Source: Candidatus Nitrotoga sp. CP45
GTDB lineage: Bacteria > Pseudomonadota > Gammaproteobacteria > Burkholderiales > Gallionellaceae
Direction of reading: 5' to 3'
Length of the DNA: 48,132 nt
NCBI GenBank assembly: GCA_945874105.1
Contig: CAMCFJ010000022.1
Span: 1 to 48,132, forward strand
The notes under the pieces were generated by a model, which saw nothing but the letters and a program-made list of their open reading frames with translations, did no database searches and was not told the DNA's origin. Within the stretch, counting starts at the first letter, position 1. Each line of letters begins with the position of its first letter. Below, one piece after another: positions 20,809 to 30,585 of the stretch. The position numbers and the translations under genes are program-made.

Positions 20809-23112
20809 TTAAAATATGTGATTGATGATTGATTCGATAAGCGACTTTTCCGGTGGCGGGACGAGTTGCTCTGGCGGCAAATATTCCTTGTAAAAATATT
20901 CCACTAATTCGCCCGCTTCATTCAGCTGCCCATCTTTGTTAATGTGCGCAGCCACCATATTTTCCGGCATGGTGTAGGTGACTTCAGGAGCTTGTTTGAG
21001 TATTTTCCCCATGTAATCCATCCAAATGGGTAATGCAGCCCCGCCTCCGGTTTCCCTCTCGCCCAGACTGCGCGGGTTGTCGAAACCGACCCAGGTAATC
21101 CCTACCACAGTGGGATGGAAACCGCTGAACCAGGCATCCATCGAATCGTTTGTAGTGCCGGTCTTGCCCGCTAAATCATGGCGACCCAATTGCATGGCGC
21201 GGAAGGCAGTGCCGTGTTGCACCACGTCTTGCATCATGCTTACCATGGTGTAGGCATTACGCACATCTATAACCTGTGGGGCGGTTTCTCCGGCTACAAC
21301 GGGTGCGGCCTGGTGCAGCACTTTGCCATTGCTGTCCTCAATGCGCTGGATGAAATAGGGAGTGACGTGGAAGCCGCCATTGGCGAAGACGGAGTAACCC
21401 GTCAGCATTTGCATGGGCGTAACCGAACCGGCGCCTAATGCCATCGTGAGGTAAGGAGGATGTTTGGCTGCTTCGAAGCCAAATTTGGTGATGTAGTCTT
21501 GTGCGTATTGCGGGGTGATAGTTTGCAGGATGCGAATAGAGATCATGTTTTTGGATTTGATCAGCGCTTGCCTCATGCGCATAGGGCCTTCAAAACCCCC
21601 ATCGTAGTTTTTCGGCTCCCACTCTGTGCTGCCTGTCTCTGCCGCACTAATCACTAAAGGTGCGTCGTCAATAACGGTGGCAGGGGTCAGACCCTTTTCC
21701 AATGCGGCGGAATAAATGAACGGTTTGAAGCTGGAGCCGGGTTGCCTCCAAGCCTGAGTAACATGATTAAATTGGTTGCGGTTAAAGTCGAAGCCGCCTA
21801 CCAGAGCGAAGATCGCACCATTACGCGGGCTGGCAGCAACAAAAGCTGCTTCCACTTGCGGCAGTTGAACAATCTTCCAAATATTCTTTTCGTCCTTCTG
21901 CACGTGGATGAGTGATCCGGCACGCAAGCGCCGATTCAATGCAGCCTTGTTGCTCATATAGGCCTGAACAAATTTCAGTCCTTCACCGCTAATGGTGGCG
22001 ATGGCGCCCCCCTTGCTGTAAGCGCGGATGCCTTTGGAATTGGCTTCAAGTACCACAGCGGGAATCATGTCATCACTGTCGGGAAGATCCTGTAGCGCTT
22101 CTTCCATCTCTTCGTCGGTGCTACCTTTCGGTAGATCGATATAGCCTTCCGGGCCTCGGTAACCATGGCGTCGGTCATAATCCAGCACGCCTTTGCGTAG
22201 CGCTTCATAGGCTGTTGCCTGGTCTAGCTGACGGATAGTTGTATAGACTTTGATGCCTTGCGTATAAGTATCATCCTGATAGCGTTTGAATACCTCTTGC
22301 CTAACCATTTCCGCCAGATAATCAGCTTTGCCTGCAAATTCCTGATAGCTGCGTTTCACCATCAGAGGTTGATGCAGTGCCGTTTCTTGTTGCTGGATGG
22401 TAATGAAACCCAGCTCACGCATGCGGCGCAGTACGTATGCTTGGCGCAGTTTGGCACGCTTGGGGTTGACTACCGGGTTGTAAATGGAAGGAGCCTTGGG
22501 TAAACCAGCCAGCATCGCGAACTCAGCCACGCTGAGTTGATTAAGATTTTTGCCGAAATAGCCTTGCGCGGCAGCAGCAAAGCCGTAAGCACGTTGACCA
22601 AGATAGATATGATTAATATAAAGCTGGAGGATTTCATCCTTGCTCAGATTGTGTTCGATCTTGATGGCAAGCAACACTTCGTTAAATTTGCGTGATAATT
22701 TTTTCTCTTTAGTCAGGAAAAAATTGCGTGCCACCTGCATGGTGATAGTGCTGGCTCCTTGCTTGACGCCGCCCGGGGTGAAGTTGTTATAAGTGGCGCG
22801 CAATACGCCCATGTAATCCACTCCGCCGTGCTCATAAAACCGATCATCTTCCGCTGCGAGAACGGCTTTTTTCATCAAGTCGGGGACTTCATCAATCTTG
22901 ACCAGCGCACGACGTTCCTCTCCGAATTCGCCGATCAGGACACCTTCCGCGCTGTATACACGTAGAGGAATTTTAGGCCGATAGTCGGTCAATGCTTCAA
23001 GCGAGGGCAGCGTGGGGTAGGTCAGCATTGCCGCAAACATCAGCACCAGCAATGGTGTGATGATGAGGGCGAGGCCAGCTATGGCCGGGTAGAACCACCA
23101 GCGGGAAGTCAT
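20809..23112 (-). CDS. mrcA: Penicillin-binding protein 1A-type transglycosylase/transpeptidase
   Basis: 767 residues. A membrane anchor (WFYPAIAGLALIITPLLVLM) is followed by a GT51 transglycosylase with AAEDDRFYEHGGVDY (Glu 88), GASTITMQVARNFFL and IYLGQRAYG. An OB-like insert follows, then the transpeptidase with GSSFKPFIYS (SxxK), KSKNM (SxN) and AGKTGTTND (KTG). It polymerises and cross-links peptidoglycan. I chose ATG 23112 (MTSRWWFYPA) since the longer frame would overlap pyrD and add an unlikely hydrophilic leader. Full length for the family. Confidence 0.95.
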   Translation of the reverse strand: MTSRWWFYPAIAGLALIITPLLVLMFAAMLTYPTLPSLEALTDYRPKIPLRVYSAEGVLIGEFGEERRALVKIDEVPDLMKKAVLAAEDDRFYEHGGVDYMGVLRATYNNFTPGGVKQGASTITMQVARNFFLTKEKKLSRKFNEVLLAIKIEHNLSKDEILQLYINHIYLGQRAYGFAAAAQGYFGKNLNQLSVAEFAMLAGLPKAPSIYNPVVNPKRAKLRQAYVLRRMRELGFITIQQQETALHQPLMVKRSYQEFAGKADYLAEMVRQEVFKRYQDDTYTQGIKVYTTIRQLDQATAYEALRKGVLDYDRRHGYRGPEGYIDLPKGSTDEEMEEALQDLPDSDDMIPAVVLEANSKGIRAYSKGGAIATISGEGLKFVQAYMSNKAALNRRLRAGSLIHVQKDEKNIWKIVQLPQVEAAFVAASPRNGAIFALVGGFDFNRNQFNHVTQAWRQPGSSFKPFIYSAALEKGLTPATVIDDAPLVISAAETGSTEWEPKNYDGGFEGPMRMRQALIKSKNMISIRILQTITPQYAQDYITKFGFEAAKHPPYLTMALGAGSVTPMQMLTGYSVFANGGFHVTPYFIQRIEDSNGKVLHQAAPVVAGETAPQVIDVRNAYTMVSMMQDVVQHGTAFRAMQLGRHDLAGKTGTTNDSMDAWFSGFHPTVVGITWVGFDNPRSLGERETGGGAALPIWMDYMGKILKQAPEVTYTMPENMVAAHINKDGQLNEAGELVEYFYKEYLPPEQLVPPPEKSLIESIINHIF

Positions 23113-23146
23113 GGGATATGGAATTGAATAAAGGTCATAGTCAGGA

Positions 23147-24181
23147 TTATATCGGCTCTTGGCAGGGAAATAACCCAATCGCATTAACACATTCATTGAT
23201 TAACTCAGGACCGCGATAAATCAGTCCGCTGTAAATCTGTATTAGCGCAGCGCCGGCGTGTATTTTTTCCGCTGCATCTTTTCCGTTCAGGATACCGCCT
23301 ACGCCGATAATAGGCAGAGATCCTTGTAATGCGGTGGCCAGTTCGCGGATAACGGCAGTAGATCGGTCACGCAATGGCGCGCCGCTCAGTCCGCCCGTTT
23401 CCGTATGCTGCGCCAGATGTTCGACGCCCGTGCGCGTCAGCGTGGTATTGGTGGCGATCACGCCGTCGATGCGGTGGCGCTGCAACAGCGTCGCGATCTG
23501 GCGGATTTGTTCGCTATCAAGATCAGGGGCTATTTTTAACGCCAGCGGAACATATTTTCCATGCAAATCAGCCAGCTTTTCCTGCTCCGCTTTAAGTTGC
23601 GTGAGCAACGCATCCAGCTCATCACTCCCTTGCAGCTGGCGCAAATTCTTGGTATTAGGCGAAGAAATATTGATGGCGACATAGCTGGCGTGGGAGTACA
23701 CACGTCGTAACCCGATCAGGTAATCGGCGGCAGCATGTTCAATCGGCGTATCAAAATTTTTGCCAATATTGATGCCAAGAATGCCGCGATAATTTGCGCG
23801 TTTTACGTTTTCAATGAGCGCATCCACGCCGAGATTGTTGAACCCCATGCGGTTGATGATGGCCTGCGCCTCGGGCAGGCGGAACAAGCGCGGCTTTGGG
23901 TTGCCTTCCTGGGCGCGGGGCGTGACGGTTCCGATCTCGATGAAACCAAAACCCAGTGCGGCCAGCGCATCGATGTGATCACCGTTTTTGTCTAATCCTG
24001 CGGCCAGCCCGACCGGGTTGGGAAAAGTCAGCCCCATCACTTTATGTGGGTTGTCCACCGGATGTTTGACCAACAGTGGCAGCAGGCCAAGCCGATAGGC
24101 GAGCTGCAGCGCATCAAGCGTAATGTGGTGGGCGGTTTCCGGATTAAAAGAAAAAAGCAGCGGTCGAATTAGCGGATACAT
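23147..24181 (-). CDS. pyrD: Quinone-dependent dihydroorotate dehydrogenase
   Basis: 344 residues, class 2 PyrD. The N-terminal membrane-associating helices precede the FMN barrel with [51 protein letters not shown] (catalytic Ser) and [15 protein letters not shown]. It oxidises dihydroorotate to orotate in pyrimidine synthesis, passing electrons to quinone. Two bases separate it from bpt, so the aat-bpt-pyrD genes likely form one transcript with the PBP gene downstream. Confidence 0.97.
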   Translation of the reverse strand: MYPLIRPLLFSFNPETAHHITLDALQLAYRLGLLPLLVKHPVDNPHKVMGLTFPNPVGLAAGLDKNGDHIDALAALGFGFIEIGTVTPRAQEGNPKPRLFRLPEAQAIINRMGFNNLGVDALIENVKRANYRGILGINIGKNFDTPIEHAAADYLIGLRRVYSHASYVAINISSPNTKNLRQLQGSDELDALLTQLKAEQEKLADLHGKYVPLALKIAPDLDSEQIRQIATLLQRHRIDGVIATNTTLTRTGVEHLAQHTETGGLSGAPLRDRSTAVIRELATALQGSLPIIGVGGILNGKDAAEKIHAGAALIQIYSGLIYRGPELINECVNAIGLFPCQEPI

Positions 24182-24182
24182 G

Positions 24183-24917
24183 TCACGGCCTGTCAGTTGG
24201 TAGCGCTTGCCATTGGCCGTGTATAAGTCCTTGCAGCGGATGGAAGTTGGCCTTGTAAGCCATTTTTTTGCTCCCCTCTATCCAGTAACCCAGATACAAA
24301 TATTCCAGCTGCAATTTCCGGCACAGATCGATCTGCCACAGGACGTTATAGGTGCCAAAGCTGGCTTGCGCTACATTCGGGTCATAAAACGTATAAACCG
24401 AAGATAGCCCATCGTCGAGAATATCGATGATACTCACCATGCGCAGCAGCCCATTTTCGCGGAACTCCACCAGTGTGGAATCAACATGGCTTTGCAGCAA
24501 AAAGTTGCGGTATTGGTCGCGACTATCATTCTTCATGCCGCCATCAGGATGACGCGCCATTTGATAACGCTGATACAAAATGAAATATTCCTCGTTGTCT
24601 CGCAATGGATGCAATGAGGCTTCCAAGCCGATGTGGCGTTGTCTGGAGCGGCGCTGTGTGCGGCTGGGTGCGAACGATGCGACTTCGACGCGCGCCGGAA
24701 CGCACGCTTGGCAGGCATCGCAGCGCGGTCTATAGGTAACCGACCCGCTTCGGCGGAAGCCGTGTCGCACCAGTTCCGAATACACAGCCGGGGAGATCAG
24801 AAAGCTGGGCGTGGCGACCTGCGAGCGCGCTTGTCGACCCGGCAGGTAGCTACACGAATAGGGGGCTGTAAGGTAAAGCTGCAGCGCCGATAGCGGAATG
24901 TCATGCAACAAATTCAT
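24183..24917 (-). CDS. bpt: Aspartate/glutamate leucyltransferase
   Basis: 244 residues. The N-terminal Cys/Arg block [16 protein letters not shown] and [16 protein letters not shown], then ARHPDGGM and [19 protein letters not shown], are those of Bpt/Ate1-like proteins. Bpt adds leucine from Leu-tRNA to N-terminal Asp/Glu, marking proteins for ClpS/ClpAP degradation. Its start overlaps the end of aat by 17 bases, indicating coupled translation of the two N-degron transferases. Confidence 0.95.
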   Translation of the reverse strand: MNLLHDIPLSALQLYLTAPYSCSYLPGRQARSQVATPSFLISPAVYSELVRHGFRRSGSVTYRPRCDACQACVPARVEVASFAPSRTQRRSRQRHIGLEASLHPLRDNEEYFILYQRYQMARHPDGGMKNDSRDQYRNFLLQSHVDSTLVEFRENGLLRMVSIIDILDDGLSSVYTFYDPNVAQASFGTYNVLWQIDLCRKLQLEYLYLGYWIEGSKKMAYKANFHPLQGLIHGQWQALPTDRP

Positions 24918-25599
24918 GGTCGAACTGCCATTTGAGCGGAGTGTCCGGACAGTGTATCAATTCTTTCAAGCGATGCATAAATTCCGCACGCGGGATTTCG
25001 CGTGCGCCGAGCGAGGCAAGATGCGGTGTGCTCATCTGACAGTCGATCATGCCATACCCCCAGCGCTGCAATTGTGCAGTGAGATGGGCGAGCGCAATCT
25101 TGGATGCATCCGTGGCATGGCTGAACATCGACTCGCCATAGAACATGCGCCCAATACCGATGCCATACAGCCCACCCACCAGGCTGCCATTCATCCATAT
25201 CTCCACCGAGTGCGCAATGCCCTTCTGATGCAGCTCGGTATAAGCTGCAATCATGTCTTCATGTATCCATGTTCCCGACTGTTCGCGGCGTGGCGCGGCG
25301 CAGGCACGCATTACCTGCTCGAAAGCGTTATCCGTACGAATTTCATAGCGCTTGTCGCGTAAGGTCTTGCGTAGCGATTTGGAAATTTTGAACTCCTCGG
25401 GGATCAGCACCATGCGTGGATCCGGGCTCCACCAGAGTATGGGTTCCCCGGTGTTGAACCAAGGGAAGATGCCGTGCCGATAGGCATCCAGCAGACGGTG
25501 TGCAGACAGACTGCCCCCTGCGGCCAGTAAGCCATTAGGCTTGAGCAGTGCCTGTTCTACAGGTGGAAAGGGCGTGTCAATATCCAGGAACGTGATCAT
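24901..25599 (-). CDS. aat: Leucyl/phenylalanyl-tRNA-protein transferase
   Basis: 232 residues with the Aat pattern [45 protein letters not shown] and [18 protein letters not shown]. Aat transfers Leu or Phe to N-terminal Lys/Arg, the other arm of the bacterial N-end rule. Full length for the family. First gene of the aat-bpt-pyrD unit; the MITE at 25623 lies just upstream, in the promoter region. Confidence 0.96.
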   Translation of the reverse strand: MITFLDIDTPFPPVEQALLKPNGLLAAGGSLSAHRLLDAYRHGIFPWFNTGEPILWWSPDPRMVLIPEEFKISKSLRKTLRDKRYEIRTDNAFEQVMRACAAPRREQSGTWIHEDMIAAYTELHQKGIAHSVEIWMNGSLVGGLYGIGIGRMFYGESMFSHATDASKIALAHLTAQLQRWGYGMIDCQMSTPHLASLGAREIPRAEFMHRLKELIHCPDTPLKWQFDHEFVA

Positions 25600-25622
25600 C
25601 TTCTATAACGAGCCGGGGTGAA

Positions 25623-25763
25623 GGGCACCTCTAAAAATCCAATTTTCGTCACAATACGGCGTTGAGAGTAAAAAAATTTCGCTTACATATAAAACATATG
25701 CTGTGCTCAATTTTTTTACTCTCGCCTTGTCTTGCCTAGAAACTTGAATTTTTAGAGGCACCC
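25623..25763. repeat. MITE-like double inverted repeat
   Basis: Terminal arms GGGCACCTCTAAAAAT (25623-25638) and ATTTTTAGAGGCACCC (25748-25763) pair at 15 of 16 positions (one G:A mismatch). A second inner pair, GAGAGTAAAAAAATT and AATTTTTTTACTCTC (25709-25723), surrounds an AT-rich loop with ACATATAAAACATATG. It is 141 bp, non-coding, between the start of aat and the end of the esterase gene. It may supply or block promoter activity. Confidence 0.8.
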
Positions 25764-25803
25764 TGAAGTAATTTTAGTCTGGCAGATGCCCGTAAATAAA
25801 GGC

Positions 25804-26478
25804 TTAGAGAGGTTTGGTATTTAATTGGTGTGTCAGCCAAGTCTCGATATCACGCACTTCTTCCGCGCACACCGAATGCGGCATGCCATATTCATGCCAC
25901 TCAACTTGATAACCCCGATTTTTTAATTCGTTTGCCGAGTCAATTCCTCGCGCATAAGACACTACTGGGTCACTATTCCCATGCGCCATGAAGATGGGGG
26001 TATTGAGAGCCGCTGCGCTGGCTTCACTCGACAAGGTTTCGGCCTGAAGGAGATAGGCGGATAGGGCAAGAATACCGCCCAGGCGCGATGCATGACGCAA
26101 ACCGGTATGCAGCGCAATAGCTCCGCCTTGCGAGAAGCCGGCGAGAAAAATATTATCTGCAACAATGCCACGCTGTTTTTCCTGTGCAATGAGCATTTCA
26201 ATAGCGGCTTGCGAAGCGCGAATGCCCTTAACGTCCTGTTTAGCGTCAGCATTAAAAGCTGTGATGTCATACCACGCACGCATGATTGAACCGCCGTTGA
26301 TGGTGACTGGCTGTTTGGGTGCATGTGGAAACAGGTAGCGAACTGCTACCGGCAGTTTCAATTCTTCTGCAATGGAAACAAAATCTTCGCCGTCAGCGCC
26401 CAGGCCATGCATCCAGATGATGCTGTGTTGGGGCGACTTCCCGGTGTCAAGCGTGATATGTGGTAGAACGCTATTCAT
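25804..26478 (-). CDS. Alpha/beta-hydrolase, phospholipase/carboxylesterase family
   Basis: 224 residues: IIWMHGLGADGEDFVSIAEE, AWYDI, FLAGFSQGGAIALHTGL (nucleophile Ser in GFSQGG), PIFMAHGNSDPVVSY (Asp) and EYGMPHSVCAEEV (His). The complete triad places it in the Abhydrolase_2/carboxylesterase family, which cleaves short acyl esters or acyl-proteins. ATG 26478 is chosen; a GTG 15 bases earlier also fits. It precedes darP (same strand, 36 bases). Confidence 0.9.
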   Translation of the reverse strand: MNSVLPHITLDTGKSPQHSIIWMHGLGADGEDFVSIAEELKLPVAVRYLFPHAPKQPVTINGGSIMRAWYDITAFNADAKQDVKGIRASQAAIEMLIAQEKQRGIVADNIFLAGFSQGGAIALHTGLRHASRLGGILALSAYLLQAETLSSEASAAALNTPIFMAHGNSDPVVSYARGIDSANELKNRGYQVEWHEYGMPHSVCAEEVRDIETWLTHQLNTKPL

Positions 26479-26514
26479 GGTTTGATGTTGCACATCTGAA
26501 AATGGAGGATGAGT

Positions 26515-27045
26515 TTATTCGGGTGCTGGGGAAGTCGGCTCCGGCAGAATTTCACGCAGCACCTGGAAAATTTCACGATAGTTTTTCGGCGGTTTTGCCA
26601 GTTCTTTTTCCTTGATGGCATTTCGAACCAGCGCCCGCAGCCTTTGTGCATCTGCTTCGGGGTGGTCAGCGAGCAATTCGGTCAACGCCGCATCGTTTTC
26701 CAGAAGACGATCTCTCCACCGTTCCAGCTGATGCAGCCAAGCGATATGTTGGTGCGATTTGCCGCTCCATGATTCCAGCTTGGCGATGATGGGCGCGGGT
26801 TCTACGTCGCGCATTAATCTGCCGATGTATTGCATTTGCCGTCGTTGCGCGCCAAATTTGTTGATGCGCTTCATCTCGCGGACGGCGTCAAACAAGCGTT
26901 CCGGCAAATCCATCTGTTTCAGCTTGTCGGTACTAAGTTCAACCAATTGCTCACCGATATCCTGTAGATCATGCATCTGCTGCTTGATCTTGGTCTTGCT
27001 GGGTGGCAAATTTAATTCTTCGGGATTGTCATCGTAGTGGTGCAT
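26515..27045 (-). CDS. darP: Ribosome biogenesis factor DarP/YjgA
   Basis: 176 residues, helical, with the DUF615 pattern PPSKTKIKQQMHDLQDIGEQ, LPERLFDAVREMKRINKFGA, RRQMQYIGRLMRDVE and ALVRNAIKEKE. It associates with immature 50S subunits. It is divergent from pmbA, the same neighbourhood as in E. coli, which supports both assignments. Confidence 0.94.
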   Translation of the reverse strand: MHHYDDNPEELNLPPSKTKIKQQMHDLQDIGEQLVELSTDKLKQMDLPERLFDAVREMKRINKFGAQRRQMQYIGRLMRDVEPAPIIAKLESWSGKSHQHIAWLHQLERWRDRLLENDAALTELLADHPEADAQRLRALVRNAIKEKELAKPPKNYREIFQVLREILPEPTSPAPE

Positions 27046-27106
27046 AGGTGCGAAATTATAAATAGATATTGTTATGATAACGCTTTCCCACCAAAGCGTT
27101 TACCTT

Positions 27107-28462
27107 ATGAATGACATTACACCGCACGAACATCGCTTTTCCCATCCCGCTGACATCCTGCACCAGATTGCGCGGGACATGCTTGAATATGCCAACCACC
27201 AGGGGGCAACTGCCGCTACGGCGGAAGTGTCGGATGGTTTCGGGCAAGCCGTCACTGTCCGTCATGGTGAAGTCGAAACCATAGAATACAACCGTGACAA
27301 AGGTCTTGGTATTACCGTTTACATCGATCAGCGGCGCGGCAATGCCAATACCTCCGACTTCTCGCCGCAGGCAGTACGCGACACGGTGGATGCCGCCCTC
27401 TCCATTGCTCGCCACACCGCCAGCGACGACTGTGCCGGGTTGCCTGAAAAAGATATGCTGGCCACCGAGCTTCCTGACTTCGATCTGTACCATCCCTGGT
27501 TGCTGGACGTGGAAGGTGCAATTGAGCTGGCCAAGACCTGTGAACAAGCTGCATTTGATGCCGATGAGCGGATCGACAATTCGGAAGGCGCCACGGTAAA
27601 CATACATGAGTCCCAATTTGTGTATGCCAACAGCTTGGGCTTTATCGGTGGATATCCTACCTCGCGCCATGGCATCAGCTGCGCCGTCATCGCTGGCAAG
27701 GACGATGCCATGCAGCGCGATTACTGGTATAGCGAAGCACGTGCTGCGAGCGACCTGCTGGCAGCGGAAAACGTCGGCCAGATCGCTGCAGAACGGGCCG
27801 TGCGGCGGCTTAATGCGCGCAAGCTCGACACCATGCAAGTGCCGGTGTTGTTCGAGGCGCCGATAGCCGCCAGCTTGCTCGGCCATTTTGTCGGCGCGGT
27901 GAGCGGCGGCAGCCTGTACCGAAAATCCTCGTTTCTGCTCGACTACATGGGCAAGCAAGTGTTTTCACCCAACATCTGCATTGATGACATACCCGACATT
28001 CCCCGTGGCCTGGCGAGCAGCGCATTCGATGGCGAGGGCGTGAAAACGCAGCGCCGCACCATTGTTCAGGATGGCATACTGCAAAGCTATTTTCTCGCCA
28101 CCTATTCCGCGCGCAAACTGGGCATGAAATCGACCGGCAATGCAGGCGGCAATCACAATCTCATCCTGCGCCCTGGCGAACTGGATTTTAACGGCTTGCT
28201 TAAGAAAATGGGACGCGGCCTGCTGGTCACCGAACTGCTCGGGCAGGGCGTAAATCACATCACCGGAGACTATTCGCGCGGCGCGGCCGGCTTCTGGGTG
28301 GAGAACGGAGAAATCCAGTATCCGGTAGAAGAAATCACCATCGCCGGCAATTTGAAGGACATGTACACGCATATTGCGGCTGTGGGTAATGATGTGCTGG
28401 TGCAAGGGTCACGGCAGTGCGGTTCTATTCTGGTTGAAAATATGATGGTGGCGGGGCAATAA
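27107..28462 (+). CDS. pmbA: TldE/PmbA metalloprotease subunit
   Basis: 451 residues. The N-terminal half (VRHGEVETIEYNRDKGLGIT) and C-terminal half (IAGNLKDMYTHIAAVGNDVL, CGSILVENMMVAG) follow the TldD/PmbA family, with RGAAGFWVENGEIQYPVEEI near the end. TldE partners TldD in a zinc protease that processes microcin-like peptides and CcdA. TldD is outside the window. ATG 27107 (MNDITPHEH) is preferred over a start 11 codons earlier. Confidence 0.95.
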   Translation: MNDITPHEHRFSHPADILHQIARDMLEYANHQGATAATAEVSDGFGQAVTVRHGEVETIEYNRDKGLGITVYIDQRRGNANTSDFSPQAVRDTVDAALSIARHTASDDCAGLPEKDMLATELPDFDLYHPWLLDVEGAIELAKTCEQAAFDADERIDNSEGATVNIHESQFVYANSLGFIGGYPTSRHGISCAVIAGKDDAMQRDYWYSEARAASDLLAAENVGQIAAERAVRRLNARKLDTMQVPVLFEAPIAASLLGHFVGAVSGGSLYRKSSFLLDYMGKQVFSPNICIDDIPDIPRGLASSAFDGEGVKTQRRTIVQDGILQSYFLATYSARKLGMKSTGNAGGNHNLILRPGELDFNGLLKKMGRGLLVTELLGQGVNHITGDYSRGAAGFWVENGEIQYPVEEITIAGNLKDMYTHIAAVGNDVLVQGSRQCGSILVENMMVAGQ

Positions 28463-28593
28463 AATTATGTGAAGCGGTGAATTGTCGATGCCAATTATTT
28501 TGATGTTGGGCTTTATTTCATTCAAGCCAACCTACCGAGCTTAGCCCGCACGATCTAATATGTTTGTTAGGCCTTGCGTTCGGGCAGTGACGC

Positions 28594-29295
28594 CTAATCT
28601 CCACCGCCACACCCACCCCCTCCGCAGCCGTCACTTCCCCCTCCGTCTGCCGCGCCTCCGTCGTGCCCGCCATCGGCAAAGCCGTCTGTTCCGCCGTCGT
28701 AGGAACTACTTGAGAAGTCTCCTCCGCAGTATGGGGAGGAGACATTGCCTGTCACTCCTTCGCGCCGTACCCCGGTGCAATCTGGTATGTACGAGAAGCC
28801 CCCTGCAATGCCGAGTTTTGCATCCAGCGCGAATAGCAGCGGAAGCCTGGTCGGCGCGCGAGGATTGATGTTTTCGTCTCGACAGGCAAACCACCAGCAT
28901 CGGCGCAATCCCTGGTTCTTCAATCGATCGTTACTTAGTACTGCTGTGGGCGCGTGATGTAGAAAGCGGCCGAATGCCTTCCCGCAGAAACGCTCATAGT
29001 TCTTTGTGTAGAGAATGAGCTCATGCCATAGGTCATCCACGACCTGTGACGGCATGGACACGAACTTACGACCGCTCTTAAGATGCGCGATGAAAAACTG
29101 TCTAAGTCCGTGCGCAACGAGTTGGCAGTCCTTGACGCTCAGGTGAGGGTGCCGCTTCCTCAGTTTCTCGAACAGGCCCTTGGGAAGCTCTGAGTGCCGA
29201 ATGAAGGCCTCGCGACGCAACTTGATGTGCCTTATCCAAAGCACCACAGTCACGCTCATTAAAATTAATGCGGCTACGGCCAGAAGAGGATGCAT
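28594..29295 (-). CDS. Membrane-anchored glycine-rich-tail protein (GRDP-like domain)
   Basis: 233 residues. An N-terminal TM segment (PLLAVAALILMSVTVVLWI) is followed by a soluble domain with PSQVVDDLWHELILYTKNYE and RFCGKAFGRFLHH. The D-xx-WH-x(3)-T..Y and C-terminal H pattern resembles glycine-rich-domain proteins (GRDP-like). It ends with a Gly/Asp-rich run GGGSDGCGGGGCGGGD. A metal or surface role is possible but not shown. GCCTAAC, an attC R''-like core, follows the stop on the minus strand (28566-28572). Confidence 0.55.
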   Translation of the reverse strand: MHPLLAVAALILMSVTVVLWIRHIKLRREAFIRHSELPKGLFEKLRKRHPHLSVKDCQLVAHGLRQFFIAHLKSGRKFVSMPSQVVDDLWHELILYTKNYERFCGKAFGRFLHHAPTAVLSNDRLKNQGLRRCWWFACRDENINPRAPTRLPLLFALDAKLGIAGGFSYIPDCTGVRREGVTGNVSSPYCGGDFSSSSYDGGTDGFADGGHDGGAADGGGSDGCGGGGCGGGD

Positions 29296-29413
29296 TTGCG
29301 AGGTCTGGCGAGATTGAAAAAAAACCTGTTTTCAACGAAAACAGATATCGTAATTTGTTGATTTTTCATAAGGTGATTTTCACAATTTTGAGTCTTTCTA
29401 TAAAAAATAAAGG

Positions 29414-29467
29414 GGGGCAAGTCTTGACACAATGTTAGGCCGGATGCGTGATGTCAAGATTTGCCCC
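29414..29467. repeat. REP-type inverted repeat
   Basis: GGGGCAAGTCTTGACA (29414-29429) and TGTCAAGATTTGCCCC (29452-29467) pair at 15 of 16 positions. The arms resemble GGGTCACATCTTGACA at 47991-48006 beside a REP transposase gene. It overlaps the 3' end of the phosphatase gene and could work as a bidirectional terminator. GCCTAAC lies in its loop on the minus strand. Confidence 0.75.
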
Positions 29468-30038
29468 TTTTGCTGTATGCTTTACGCTCAAAAATACCAA
29501 ATTCCCAGTATTTTGAACCGACTTTCTTATGAGTTTGCCAGCCACGCTGAACCAAAGCTTTTGCAATAAAGCGATTTAACATTCCGTGACCCACGAACAG
29601 TACAGTATGTTTTTCTTTCGCCGTGGATTCAAGTAGTAGCGCAGCTTGCTCCGCTCTTAACTTTGCTTCTTTGAAGGATTCACTATTTTTTGAATAACCT
29701 AAAAACCAAAGAACACGAAAGATTACAGCCCAATATTTCGGTTTTAGATTTAAATTAGTAAAACTACCCCATGGCATTTCCATTTCGCGTAGTTGATGCT
29801 CAATAACATCAACTTCATTTATGCCGAGGAATTTAGCTGAGAATATTGAACGATTTAAGCTGCTACACACAATAGCATTACAGCTTTGAGCGAGCTGTAC
29901 CGTCTCTTTAGTCGGCTTCAGATTTATACAAAGATCAGCGGCATTGTATGAATTGATCCAACTTTTAAACTCTAATGAGGAAACCGATTTTTGAGCAGGA
30001 AGTGAAGGCTTCCCATGCCTCATTAAAATTACGCGCAT
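29454..30038 (-). CDS. Histidine phosphatase (RHG) family protein
   Basis: 194 residues. The N-terminus MRVILMRHGKPSLPAQKSVS carries the catalytic RHG (His 8). CSSLNRSIFSA gives the Arg, LREMEMPWG the acidic residue and FVGHGMLNRFIA the second His. Such enzymes dephosphorylate small metabolites or signals such as alpha-ribazole phosphate or sugar phosphates; the substrate is unknown. ATG 30038 has AGGAA upstream. It starts 17 bases from an attC-like palindrome, so it may be a former cassette read on the minus strand. Confidence 0.85.
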   Translation of the reverse strand: MRVILMRHGKPSLPAQKSVSSLEFKSWINSYNAADLCINLKPTKETVQLAQSCNAIVCSSLNRSIFSAKFLGINEVDVIEHQLREMEMPWGSFTNLNLKPKYWAVIFRVLWFLGYSKNSESFKEAKLRAEQAALLLESTAKEKHTVLFVGHGMLNRFIAKALVQRGWQTHKKVGSKYWEFGIFERKAYSKRGKS

Positions 30039-30054
30039 TTCTTCATTCCTAGAA

Positions 30055-30141
30055 CAGTCCAATGAATAGCGTTTATCTGCCGCCCTCCCCAACTTGTTAA
30101 ACCCGCGACCTTATTGGCGGCGGATAAACCTCGTTGGACTG
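30055..30141 (-). repeat. attC-like palindrome
   Basis: The outer arms CAGTCCAA (30055-30062) and TTGGACTG (30134-30141) pair perfectly. The inner arms GTTTATCTGCCGCC and GGCGGCGGATAAAC pair with one mismatch. The two are separated by unequal spacers, as in attC sites. The R cores are GTCCAAC and ATTGGAC on the minus strand, the latter with the same A-for-G change as attC4. It lies upstream of the phosphatase gene. Confidence 0.6.
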
Positions 30142-30585
30142 AATTATCGGAGAACGGAACCTATGGGGATTGTAAGGTTTTGAAGTGTGGCGTCAACTCA
30201 ATGTCATGAGAGGGCGGCAATGGGTGAAGAAGAAACGGCTTTCCTGTCCGAGCACCCACCGGATTGCCTGCACAGGCCCACGAGATTTTTGAACCCATTT
30301 GATCCCATCCTCACTTATCTCAGTCTTTTCATGCTGGGCCAACATTTTCCTTTGGGCGTCTTTTGCGTGAATAACAAACAATAGCCAAAACAAACATTTT
30401 TGCTGTCGATCAGGCACAGATTCAGTGAATTTTTGATTGCCTGTTGGTACGGTTGACGACCCAACCGTTTCACGGTACATTCAGTTTTGGTGAAAAGGGG
30501 CGTTTATTTTTTCCTATACACTGAACAACAATTGTATTCAAATTTGGAACTAATAATCCAGCCAACCCAACACAAAGGAAATAAC
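30142..30585. other. Intergenic region, possible decayed coding remnant
   Basis: No convincing gene. A 95-codon minus-strand frame (30193-30480) contains CLFWLLFVIHAKDAQRKMLA and IKWVQKSRGPVQAIRWVLGQ, with no recognised family and no RBS. An ACGGTTG..CCAACCGT inverted repeat lies near 30450-30470. The promoter of the Cys-rich gene should be in the last 100 bases. Confidence 0.35.

Noticed and set aside
27056-27958. Minus-strand ORF of 300 codons opposite pmbA
   Set aside because: pmbA motifs continue throughout the opposite strand; this is a mirror frame in GC-rich sequence.
30193-30480. 95-codon minus-strand ORF
   Set aside because: No ribosome site, no family resemblance, in a stretch that looks decayed; mentioned only as a possible remnant.
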